The notes under the pieces were generated by a model, which was not told where the DNA came from, made no database searches, and was given only the letters and a program-made list of their open reading frames with translations. From Thalassia testudinum (Eukaryota > Streptophyta > Magnoliopsida > Alismatales > Hydrocharitaceae): 64,000 nucleotides of DNA. The stretch lies in contig JAZHRO010000014.1 of the NCBI GenBank assembly GCA_037157565.1, forward strand, positions 74,802,001-74,866,000, read 5' to 3'. Made by a program: the position numbers and the translations under genes. Shown here one piece after another: positions 45,904 to 56,986 of this stretch (the stretch's first letter is position 1; every line of letters begins with the position of its first letter).

Positions 45904-46171
45904 CTCATGGCTATCCTTTCACCACCTTTGGGAAGTAGATCCCTGTTGCGATGCCATCTCATCCCAACCTCTGTCCCGCTCCTCACCACCTTTGTCCAGG
46001 CACCATCAAAGAAAGTCATCCTCCAAGTGACTGTCAAGGGGGATTCTTCTCACAACTCTCTATCTTTTCTCTTTCTAGTGTAGTTTTTCACTTTCTTATT
46101 TGTAGCGAACTCTATATTGAAAATATATGTGATTGTTTCTCGCTCTCTCTCTCATTCTGCAAGTAGATTAG
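45904..46171 (+). repeat. LTR D, plus strand, second piece
   Basis: Continues the match to the minus-strand D LTR from CTCATGGCTATCC up to GTAGATTAG, where LTR C2 cuts in. About 290 bases of the LTR are missing in this window. Confidence 0.82.
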
Positions 46172-48353
46172 TGATTGTGCAGCAATCATAGGTCATAATT
46201 GACATAAATTAGGCTAGAACTTACCATAAGCTAGTGTAATTCATGCATGCATAAGCATTACTTGCATCTTTATTGCTTTCCTCTAGCTATGCATGAAATA
46301 ATGATATAATGTACTAATTAAGTGCATTATATAAATTATCGGTAATAAGAAGCTCAGGAGCTAGATCTGAAGCTGGATCTGGAGCTGGATCTGAAGCTAG
46401 ACCTGAAGCTAGTACTGCATTAGAGATGGAGCGGAAGACCTTATAATAAATGTAGTAGAGAAATAATGTAAGGGTTGAGGTATGTTATTCTGTTAAGTAA
46501 GAATAAGGCAGAGTTAAATTATGAAGAACTTAGGATCATTCTTAGCCCTAGGATAGCCCTAGATGGCTTCCTAAACCTCAGCCACCCTTAGATTTGGTCA
46601 CCATAGCCTAGGAAACCCCAAAACCGTAGTTCCAGCCCTTATCTAGATATCTAGATAAGTTATTGGAAGTCCAGGACCCTTAGCCACAACCCGCACACCT
46701 TAATCACATGGCTGCAGTGTTATTGGACGTCCAAACACTTGGTTAGATGTCCACTTTCCACAGAATCCCCAAGAAAAAACCTTGATTCTTCCTTGACTCA
46801 AATTGAACATCCAGACAAGAGGTCTGGACTTCTGATTTTTTAGTATAAGTTGTATGACACTTAAATTGGATGTCTAATACTCCTCTCCAGACACTGTTTT
46901 CGAATTCAAGCTTGGATCTTGAGTTCCTAGGTCCCTAAACCTAATTCCAACCCCTTGGGAACCTAAATTGAGGTACCCTAACCCTAGTACACCACCTCTA
47001 GACCTTCCTAAGAACTTAATTAGGTTCTCACTAAGCTCAATTGACTTAGATCATAGTCAATTACAATTGCCTAGTCAATTAGACTCATAAAGTCCAATTG
47101 AGCTCAGATCTCAACCCAACCAAGTCCAATTGTACTCAGTGAGAATCCAATTGACCTAAGCCCAACTTAATTGAGTAATTTCACTCTCAATTAGGTTCAC
47201 ACTCAATTAAACTTGTGTCAAGTTTAATTGCACTTTCCTTATAGCAATTAAGTTTTACAACCATAATTTTAGACCTACCCAAACCCAAACCCATAGGACC
47301 TAACCTAGACCACTAGACCACCTAGAACCTAGGTCACGCATACACACACACACTCACCTAGCCACACACACACCTACAACCTTCTAGGCTCTTTTAAGGT
47401 TGGTGCTACCTTGGTTGCCAAAAATAGCAACTATGCGAAGTTCAACTCTTAGATCCACATTTTGTGGATCTAAGAACCACTCTCTCTTTCTTGGATGGAA
47501 ACCTTAGAGCTCACTCTAGATAGTTCCACACTTCTCTAGAGTCCCACACCAATAGCCGCCCAAGAGTCTATAAAAAGACTCTCTTGGACGACCATGGACC
47601 CAATCTTAGCATTTTGGCTTCATTCCACCTCCACTAGTAGCCTTTCCCTCCACCTTCATGTGCACCTCAATGAGCTCCCTCACCATGGTTCCACCACCAC
47701 CATGCCAAGGCTAGAGCACTCCTCCACATCTCCAAGGACCAGCCTACCCACCATTGGCCGCCCCTCCTTTTCCCAACCACCCTAAGGCCATTGGAGACCA
47801 CCTCAGAATGTCCTTCTTTCTGATATCTTAGATAAGTAGTTCTTCCAATCTCTCTCTGCTTTATTGTATGCCTAGTAGTGTAACTCTCTCCCTCTTGCAT
47901 GGTGCACGTTCAATCTCTCATAGATCTACACGTGTACGCATTTTCTGATAGCTAGTAATCTTTTAAGCTTTCATGTACAAGCTTTCCCTTAGCTTCTCTT
48001 AATAACCGCCATCATGCAATCAATGAAAAGTCATCTTTTTATATATATGTGTTGAAAAATCACCATGAGCTTGCTTATCATATTTCAGTGTGATTGAAGT
48101 TGCCTGTGCTAATTTCTAACATTATCTTAATAACATGCCATGCATGAATACGTAACTTATTATAAATCAGCATGAGTTTTTAGCAAGTAGGGAGAAAGAG
48201 ATTGAAATCAAGATTAGCATTTCCATAAACACCTCCCAGAGATGAAAGACCGAAACTCATAGTCTCATTAAATTACAAATATTTTTGTCAAGGGGATTTC
48301 ACGATTATATTACGATGTTGTTTTCCTAAAACTTGCGATTTCCACTCTTGTCA
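46172..48353 (+). repeat. LTR C2, a 5' LTR
   Basis: Starts TGATTGTGCAGC, ends CTCTTGTCA. It is uninterrupted, which shows where element B entered C1 (near 47160). A TATA box lies at 47569-47576 within GAGTCTATAAAAAGACTC, itself an inverted repeat. A decayed primer site follows, so it is a 5' LTR. Confidence 0.85.
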
Positions 48354-48355
48354 AA

Positions 48356-48373
48356 TGGCATCGTTCCGAGGAG
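48356..48373 (+). other. Decayed primer binding site after LTR C2
   Basis: TGGCATCGTTCCGAGGAGG aligns with TGGCGCCGTTGCCGGGGAGG with substitutions and one missing base. Confidence 0.6.
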
Positions 48374-49781
48374 GCAACACAATTGGTTTTCGGTCTTAGG
48401 ACTTTTAGTGACAAATCCACCTCAACTTGTTTTTGAATGTCCAGGAAATCAGGAAAAATGAGATCTGCGCACACATCGAGCGCGGAGAAAAAATGCAGGT
48501 GCACATCTTCTCTCTCTTCGCTTAGGATTTTTTTTTCGAACCCTAGGTTAGATTAGATCTTTTTTGGCTAGAAATTTCTTTCAAAAAGCAAAACAAATCT
48601 ACATATTTCGAAAGAAAAAATTAGGTTATTAAACTATCTCTTTTTGAATCTTTGGTTAGGTTAGTTTTTCGGAAAAAAAATGAAAAAAAAAATTTCGAAA
48701 ATTTTTCAAAAAAAATTTGAAAAAAAAGAAAAAAAAATTAATTGGTCGAAAGTGAATTTGAATTTCAAACACCTTTTAAAAGTTTTCCCACCATTATTTG
48801 AAATTCGACCAGACTTCATTTTCCAAATTAAAAATTCATTTTCTAAATAATTAGTGAGTGAAAAATTCTGGAATTCGGGCAAGTACTTCATTTTCAAACC
48901 ATCTTTCAAACGACACTAGTTATTTGAAGAAATGCAAAGTACAAAATTTTTAAAAATTCATGAAGTACAAAGGGGTCAAACTGACCCAGATTTGAAATTT
49001 TTCAAAAATTCAAAAGTCAATTCTAACAACTCATGAATATGATTTGATTAAAAATGATGGGGTTTGAAAGCTAATCTCATTAGATTTAATCTCCATATTT
49101 TTTTCAAATTTTTGAAATCATTTGCTACTATTTCAAAGAAAAAAATCAACTAGAGGTCAAAATTTCAAATCTGATTCCCTAACATTTGAAAATCCCTATA
49201 AATTCAGTTGAAACAAAAAAATTATAAAAATATATTCTCCAAAAAGATAATTGAAAAAGGAATCTACTTGCCAAATTTCACTTTATTTGGATTCCAATTT
49301 TTGTTCAGAGAGTTATTTTTATTTCGTTGGTCTGCTGAAAAACCCTAGAAATACATGAACCCTAGGTTACACCTTTAGGCTTACACTCTAGAGATCACAC
49401 AATTGGGCTAACCTAGACTTAGTTAAGTCTAGTGTTTAGCTGGTGAGATTGGTCACCTTGTGGGCCGCTCACCGAAAACCCCAGTGAAGAAAAAAAAAGG
49501 GGTTAAAATAAATTTTAAAATACGAAATCAACTCGAATTCGTTATCAAACAATTGGGTGATTTCAACCACTTCAGCCAAACCTGTTGACGAAGTTTGTGG
49601 GGTAGTGTCAAATGATCGCAGCTAAGGGGTACAAACAAACCAGAGGCGAAAGCTGAAGGAGGAACCTTTCTCATAGTCCCCTCATACACAGACTAGTCGA
49701 GTTAGCTTGAGAGGTGGGAATTACCTTTAGTTAGTTCTCAATGAATTTTTCTTAAGGAATTCAAAATTAAAACAAAACATT
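48374..49781 (+). other. Leader of the C2 element
   Basis: AT-rich and low in complexity (A/T runs at 48670-48760), no ORF. The block at 49600-49690 (GGGGTAGTGTCAAATGATCG) is the shared Athila leader motif. The minus-strand D LTR interrupts it before any gag. Confidence 0.65.
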
Positions 49782-51195
49782 TGGTCATCTAACTTTAAGG
49801 ACCAAACCCATCTTCGTACTTCGATTCGCGAGAAAATCCATCAATCAGCTAATATTTATAATTGAAACTCGAGGTGAGTCCCGAGTCAAACACGGGGAAG
49901 CGAACGTTTGGTTTGAAAAATCTACGTCTTACTTTTATTTATTTTTGTCATTTTTACCTTTTCTTATTTTTTTGGTATTTTATCAAGAAATAGATCAGAT
50001 CAATGAAAATATTATCTAACTAATCTACATGCAAAATATAAGAGATAGAGAGATAGAGAGAGAATATCAAAATATTAATGAACAAATGTTTCCTAAAGCT
50101 ATGAAAGCAAGAAAACTATACTAGAAAGTAGTAAAGATGGAGATGAGAAGAGTCCCCCTCGATAGCCACTTAGAGGATAACTCAATCTGATGGCATCCGG
50201 ATGAAGGTGGTGAGGAGCAGGATGAGGGAGAAAAGCAGCGAAGGAAGGAGGATGGGGCAGGATGTCGTGGCAGCGAGGATCTTCTTCCCGATGGAGGTAA
50301 GAGGACAATCATGGGATGGTCCATAAAGGGGATGAGAGGCAAGAACAAATGTTTGTTTACTACTCTAGAGGAGCATCTTGGGTTTGGGACAAGCTCTCTG
50401 TAGAGCCTTGGAGGTGGCGAGGAGAAGAAAGGAAGAGATGAAGAAGAATGGGAGGGGTAGGGGTCCTTTTATTGTGGAGGAAAGGATCAATTTCGTATAT
50501 AGAACATTTAGTGATAGTCATAAACAATGTTGAAGATCCGCCGCAAATGTCGCTGAAGATAGCCTTGTGCCCACGTTGCTGCTATGCTAGCATGCGCTCC
50601 ACACGCTACGCGCCCACTCCTCGTGCTATGCTACATGCACGTGCACGCTGCCGTTGTCGCTGCCTCCTTGCGTGCCCATGCACACCTGCTATGCTACTAT
50701 GTGCGTGTGCATCCACATGCAGACGTGTGGGCCCACGTGGGATGATCTGGGTCGTCCATCATCTTTCCTTTGTAGGGGTTGCTACAGAGGTCGGTTTGAG
50801 ATGATTTTCGTGCTGTTGGGCTGTGATTGTTAACCTGAATCCATCCGTGCAGTCAAATTTGTCATTTGAAGCTTTGGATTGCATCACCTAGTCCCTCGGC
50901 TGTTGGTTTTCCTCGAACTACATATGGTGCTACGGGACTTCGATCAAGGCGATTTTAGAGGTGTTGGACTCCCATCATCATCCTAATCAGATCTGTTTAG
51001 TCGGATCATCAATTTGAGGCTCTAAATTAAATCTCCTCTCTTGGCCATAAAGGATGCAATTAACTTAAAATATACACAAACTACTCTAAATGCATAATGA
51101 TGCATGCTATATAATATTTATAGTATGGAATGCATATCTAAGCCTAGGAACATGCATGAATAGGCATTTTAACCAAAATAGATGTGTCTACATCA
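49782..51195 (-). repeat. 3' LTR of family D, minus strand
   Basis: Minus start TGATGTAGACACATC, end GATGACCA. It is complete (1414 bp) and shows what is missing from the plus D copy. It has CCCACGTGGG at 50732-50741 and a TATA-like box near 50455-50465. A purine tract adjoins its start, so it is a 3' LTR. Flanks give no clear duplication. Confidence 0.85.
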
Positions 51196-51535
51196 TGCTC
51201 CCATGCCTATCTTTTGCTAATCCCTAGCAAAATTAAACTAGGTCATTTATTATGACTCAATCGCTTAGGTCTAAGTTGTTTATTAACAAAAAGAAAATTT
51301 CAACTAAGGTCCTAAATTATGAAAAATCAATAGTACTCGAGTGTCTGCCAGAATGTAGACCGCCCAAGTCCTCCCATATTTAAAAAGGGAAGATACATTT
51401 TTTTGCTTCTTCTTTTGTAATTTTTTTTGAACTTTTGGAATTTGAGAGTTTCGATAAAACATTTTATGGCTACCCGACTCGCCTGAGACTTGAAAAGGAC
51501 TCTAAGTGTTAAGCATTGATCGGGCATTTTTCACT
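51196..51535 (-). other. Purine tract and 3' UTR of the minus-strand D element
   Basis: Minus AGCAAAAGATAGGCATGGGA adjoins the LTR. The block at 51440-51530 matches the 3' UTRs of B and F. It is cut at about 51535 by LTR I. Confidence 0.75.
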
Positions 51536-52630
51536 TACAGAAATAATGTGTATTAGAAAAATATGTCGTCGTAGTGAAATCACGTGGCGAAAAAATCGTG
51601 AATAAAAATATTTTAATAAAGCTAACCGCGAAGAGTTAGGTCGTATCCACAGGGAGGAACAGATCAATAAAAGTACAAATAATTTTGCCTTGTATTTGTC
51701 CAATCGAATGCGAGATTCGTGCTCAAATCTGATGCGAAACGAGACGAAAAGAAGAAAACATATAATAAATTAAGAATGCAGAGGGTATGTATGTAATTTT
51801 CCTTCCTTGAAATAACTTGCAATGGTATGTAGCAGAATTATACTTCAAGACATTGGGCTTTCTCCTTTAGTTCAAGTGAGTGCATTTGATAAGATTTTAT
51901 GCAAGTATCAATTTCAACATATAACAGTTCAATGAATGAGAGAAATAATGTAAACATTTAAGGGCATGCATGCAATTTCACTCAAATAATTTAAGTCATC
52001 AAATAAAGCAGTACTATTCCAGAATGGCATATTTGGTAAATTTAAATTGAACCCAAAATAGGGGATTACTTCCCCTTGTCCTAGCACGAAGAGGAGGCGA
52101 TGGCGGGCCGTAGGAAGCTCGGAGGAGGATGTTCATGACAAGTGTGTTCCGATGGCTGTGGTAACGCTCCGAACGGTGGCCGGAATTGACGCTGGCGGTG
52201 AAGAGCGGCAGCGGTGTCGGTGGCTCATTGGTGAGCATGGCTGCGGTTGGCGTGTTTGAGGGCGTAGCTGAGCTCGTGAGATGGAGGAGAGTTAAACAAA
52301 GGTGATGGCGTGGAGAATGGTGGCATCTAGAGGTGGCTACGTGGAGGGGGATCGGCGTTGATGTTGGGTTCCCTTCGATCTGTTAGAAAGGAAGATGAAG
52401 AAGAAGAGGATGGAGGCTACTTACGAGTAAGGAGGGCCCGCTGCTGCTGGCTGTGCGCACGAGGGCGCAGCTGTGTGCGAGGGAGGTGTACTGTTGGTGG
52501 TGGCGTGCGTGAGGCAGGTGCCCACAAGGGCGGTGGGCATGCAAGGTTGGCGTGTAAGGGGGCTGGCTCTGTGCATGGTTGTTGTGCATGAGGGCGCTGC
52601 TGCGCGAAGACGTGGAGGAGGCTAGCCGTG
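51536..52630 (-). repeat. LTR I, minus strand, related to LTR G
   Basis: The block TCGTATCCACAGGGAGG (51642-51658) and its surroundings match LTR G (33694-33714). A GC-rich centre lies at 52070-52620. Both edges are estimates; no primer site or purine tract adjoins it. Confidence 0.55.
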
Positions 52631-52980
52631 TGATAATCTCATATTTGTAAGCTAATTAAATGTCTAAATGCTTAAACATTAAGGTAACACATCCATCTAT
52701 TTAGCACGCACTAGGATGTAAATAGATTAATTTATATTTCTGATTTAATTACATAATACATGCATTGCATTCATAGTTAAAGGCATTTAAAATTGACTTA
52801 GAATGGCATGTAATTAACATAGAACTTAAGGATTTGTGTGTAAATAATCCTAATGTTTTATTTTATTAATTCTTCTCCTTCCCGCAGGCAACCGCTCTAC
52901 TTCCTCTACTTGCACATTCACTCTCCATAAGCTGGTTGCACTCAAGACCCCATTCATGAAGGGGCATAAGAGATCGATCT
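52631..52980 (+). other. AT-rich flank left of element J
   Basis: Starts TGATAATCTCATATTTG, which could be an LTR start. It ends with a pyrimidine tract and CTTCCCGCAG, like a splice acceptor, and a short open stretch. I recognise no gene. Confidence 0.35.
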
Positions 52981-54563
52981 TGATGAGAGCCTCATCATGA
53001 GCCCTAACTAGCTCATTTTGATCCGAGAAAAAGAATAAAAGCTCCTGCATAACTTAGAAGAGGGCTTAATTGAAGGAATAACTGTTCTGAGAAGAAAACA
53101 TGAAATAAAGGGTAAAACTGCAATTTTACCATTGCAGTACATAAACGGGATTTCTCAGAGACAAAACATAGGTCAAATGGTCTAAATATGATAAAAAGTA
53201 GGTTGATTCAATCAGAAATGGGCTTATGTGCAAACCAGGAATTAAATGACATCTTGTAACCCTAAACCAGACCTGCTTAATTCAACAAGATTTCAATCAG
53301 GATAAAAATCAAGTAAACCCTCTAAAATTCATGGAAAAATATCCCCTAGGGGTTAGAACATTCAATTTGGCCTTCAGAACCTAGTTTGACCTAGATTAGG
53401 GTCCTAGCTCATCAATTGACCTAATTTGAGTTTTTACGCAAAAATGTCCAGTCAAACGTGGTCAAACCTAAAATCCAACTTCGCCATTGGATTCCTTAGG
53501 TCGAAATTAGGTTTATACCAAAATTTGGACCTAAGGGGAGGTCATCTTGACCAACTTTGCAAATTAGTACACCAAATTACATTTTGACCCTTATCTTTTG
53601 AAAACCAATACATAAACCCCCCTAGCTTCCTCTCCACTCTTACAAACAGGTCCCTCCACCATTAATGGGGAGAAATCCTACTCAGGCGAGGAATAGAGAG
53701 GGAATATCTCTGATTCCTCAGAGATCTCCTCCCAGATTTGGAAGGGAGATTCTCTGAGGAATTCCCTTCAATCTGAACTCAATCTTGATCTAAGATTTGC
53801 ACCCAATATCTCGTGCGAACGCACGAGAGATTTGGGTACTTAACTATTTCCATCTCCAGTGAGGATTCCCGGGCTTGGAAGATTGGCTTCCAAGCACAGG
53901 AGTCCCTGCCTGTGCCTATAAATTAACCCCAAACTCCGACCGCACCACCTCAGCTCGACTTAGCCGGAATTCCACCTTAATTTCCTCTTCTTCTCCGCCA
54001 GCCAAGGGGTCCAGCGAGCTCTGGCGAGCCCCCTCTCCTCTCCCTCGTCGCTCTTCCACAAAACCAGTGGTAGAGCTGTCCTCCTCATCCTCCTCCGCGT
54101 CGCACAACACCTGCGTGCGTTGCCCTAGCTCCGTCGTCACCGTCGTCTTCCTCCATTGGATGCCTTCTTCCCCGGCGACAATAGGTACTACCAGCCGCCC
54201 TCTCGCCCCCTTCGTCCACTTAGTTAGGTTAGAACTGTTCGTCTTTATCCCCTCTTTCATTTCCCTCATCTTATTTCACCAAACGCTCCTCGACCGCCGC
54301 TATCCACCACAATCTTCCTCATCTCTAGCCACCCTCTGATGAGACACTCCCGTCATTCCACAGCCCCACACATCTCGCCAACCACCGCATAACCTCCATC
54401 ATACTTCACTGAATATCCTCCACTCATCCACAGACCCTCTACACCACCACAACTGTCCCCCGACCAAACTTATCCGTCCGGCCATAGGGTGACCTAGGCA
54501 TGCACGCCTAGGCCGCCCCGCGGCCTGCCACCTACCGCCTCACCTTCGCCGTGACACGGCGAA

Positions 54564-54632
54564 GGTGCTCTTGTGGTCTGATTGAGCCGCAAGGCCCTTT
54601 TTGTGTCAGGTAGGGTTTGAGCTCCAGCCGCC
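54564..54632 (+). other. tRNA-like module in 5' LTR J
   Basis: GGTGCTC...GGTCTGATTGAGCC forms a GCTC/GAGC D-arm-like stem and GGGTTTGAGCTCC is a B box with one C-to-T change. The 3' LTR copy keeps the C. It lies about 640 bases downstream of the TATA box. Confidence 0.4.
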
Positions 54633-55134
54633 ATTAGCGGTGACTCAGGGAGTTTGCAAGCTCGTCCCAGGCTGCAGTGCTCCAGGAGTCCAGGTCCAGC
54701 AAACTCGGGGAGGTCTTGTGCATCCAGTTGCTCTAGCAAGTGGCGCCACAAAGCCTGCAGTGCTGCAATTGGAGAATGGTTTGCTGTTGCACGCAAGAAA
54801 GAGCAGCGGAACAATAGTTCCACCTCGGTAAGGCATAAAGCGCGTTAGTAGTTTAAATTGATTGTCATATTCTCTATTCACCTCGAGAACACATGGGCTG
54901 AGGTCCCTCACCCAAACACAGCACCTCGTCTGTGAGCTCATCACACGGATCTGGCAGCCCAACCCGATACCCTCCTAAGCACTCCTCACACAGCACACCC
55001 ACGTCGGTGCGCTTGGACCCGGGCACGCGACCCGACCCGATTACCCGACTCTGGGAGAGCATTCTGAAGAGTGATATACAGAGAGAGAGAGACGTGGGTG
55101 TGGGTAGAGGGTTAGGTTTTGCTCTCTTTGGATT

Positions 55135-55512
55135 GTGCAGGGAAGGAACTGAAGAGGGAAGTAGGGACTTAGCCACTGCAAGCGAAGGAGAAGGAAGGAA
55201 GCTCTACAGAGGAAAAAGAGAAAGGCAAGGCAGAGGGAAGTGGCGAAGCCAAAGAGATGAGGAACTGAAGAAAGAAGAAAAAATAAAGAAAGGGAAAGAC
55301 AAGCAGAAGAAGAAGAGAAAGCAGAGCCAAGGAAGGAAGAAGAAGACCCGTAGAGAAAAGAAGAAAGAAACTGCAGAAGAGAGGCAAGGCAGAAGACAGA
55401 GGAAAATAAGAAGAAAGAAGCAAGGAAAGAGAACTGTAGAGAAGAAACAAGGAAGAAGAAGCACAAAGAAGAAAGGAAGAAAATCAGAAGTCAGAAGAAG
55501 AAGAATAAGATG
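55135..55512 (+). repeat. Purine-rich tract in 5' LTR J
   Basis: Almost only A and G for some 370 bases, in GAAGAA, GGAAG and AGAGAA units. The matching tract in the 3' LTR is about 62395-62775. Confidence 0.8.
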
Positions 55513-55801
55513 GGAGAAAACATCTTTTTATGACGTTTGATCCCATGATCAGATGTCCAAATTCCTTCTTTTTGCCACAATTGACTTTTAAACTCATGCA
55601 TATATATTTTGAATTAAGTTTTGAGTAACTCTAAGTGTTCAATTACATTCTTGAGATTAGTAATAAATTCCAATTGCTCCCTGTGTTCAACCTCGGATAC
55701 TTAGGTTTTCGAGTAATAAATTTTTATTTGTTGACAACGCTTGATCACCTATACTACAACGTAACTAACTGTTAAAACACGATCAAGCCACGTTAACATT
55801 T

Positions 55802-55819
55802 TGGCGCCATTGCCGGGGA
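55802..55819 (+). other. Primer binding site of element J (tRNA-Asp)
   Basis: TGGCGCCATTGCCGGGGA; one mismatch to the tRNA-Asp complement. It starts three bases after the LTR. Confidence 0.93.
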
Positions 55820-56986
55820 GCAACGCATAATTTATCACAAGTCTCTGCATTCTTTTTGATCATATTGAACACTAACTTGCCCTACGTTGCTTTGTTGTGA
55901 TCTTGCAGGTACTTCACGAGAAAATCCCTCCCGCAAGTCAACCACTCCAAGGTAGGTTACTTCTTTTCTTCCTTAAACTATCTCCTAAGCTTTGAAAGAC
56001 AAAAGGAAGAAATTAATTTAGGAATCAATTGCCTTCTTTCTATAGTAATCACCATCTTTAAGGCAAACGTTTCCTAATTTTGTGAAAATTTTTCAAACCT
56101 TCTTGAACTTGGAGCAATTTTTTTTACATTCTATCCCACAAAATTCATGTGCTTAATGAAATCACGCTTAATCTCTGAGGACAACACACTTCTTGCTTTT
56201 AAGTTCAAAGAGAATTTTTGTGAAAAAGAGGATTGGAAATAGAACAAAATTAGGGTTTCTACAGTAGGGTCTTGGAGTGCTAGTTCACACATGCCTGTAT
56301 AAAAGGAAATGAACCCTCCCGCATCAGTGTGCTACCTAAGCCCTTGATTGAAGAGATCTAAATGAGACAAACCCTAAAAATTGAGCTCTAAAATCACTTG
56401 AATCTTAAAATCTTGGACCTAATAAACTGGGAGTCAAATCAGGGTGATCTCTAGGCCCCAAGCCTAGAATCATTCTACCATCTATAGGACAGGTCAGGTG
56501 AAGTTGACCCCTTGGGTCAACTAACCTCCAAATTAGGTCACAACATCAAAACATCTAAAGTTCAAGTGAGAACCCTAAAGAACCTTTGAAATAAAAGTGG
56601 TAGACTTAAGAGGTCAAGGTCCCCATTCTGGTCTACCTGGAATCTTAGTGACAAGAGAAATCGGGTGGGGGAAACCCTGTAACCCGTGGGGATGCTCTAC
56701 CGTGTAGGGGTCTTTGCGGGACTCTCCCTCTCTGGCTGCCCAGGTAATTCTCAGGTGGACGACCTTCTAATTCAAGGGTACCATCCGCCCCGAACCTCCA
56801 TAGTCATCCAAACGTCATTGGGTGTCTTGATTGGGTCAAGAACATCTCTAGTCCCTCATCTTTTCTCTTTAGAACACATACATTTTCAGTGGGACTCGTT
56901 ATTCAGATTTAATCGCTTCATAACTTGATTCTACACCTTGATTCAAACTCTGATTCTACTTCTTGATTCCACCACCTGATCCAAAT
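55820..56986 (+). other. 5' leader of element J
   Basis: About 1.17 kb, no supported ORF; an 80-codon frame at 56686-56928 has no recognisable content. Confidence 0.6.

Larger units (their letters stand above)
52981..55798 (+). repeat. 5' LTR of element J
   Basis: Starts TGATGAGAGCCTCATCATGA and ends CGTTAACA. It has TATAAAT at 53917-53923, a tRNA-like module at 54564-54632 and a purine-rich tract at about 55135-55512, which yields lysine/glutamate-rich frames that are not genes. Confidence 0.95.

Noticed and set aside
53875..54339. Ser/Pro-rich 154-codon frame in the 5' LTR of J
   Set aside because: Starts close to the TATA box inside the LTR; the 3' LTR copy does not keep the frame.
54932..55540. 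Lys/Glu/Arg-rich frame of 202 codons in LTR J, and Leu/Phe-rich frames opposite
   Set aside because: Produced by the purine-rich tract; the frame is interrupted in the 3' LTR copy.
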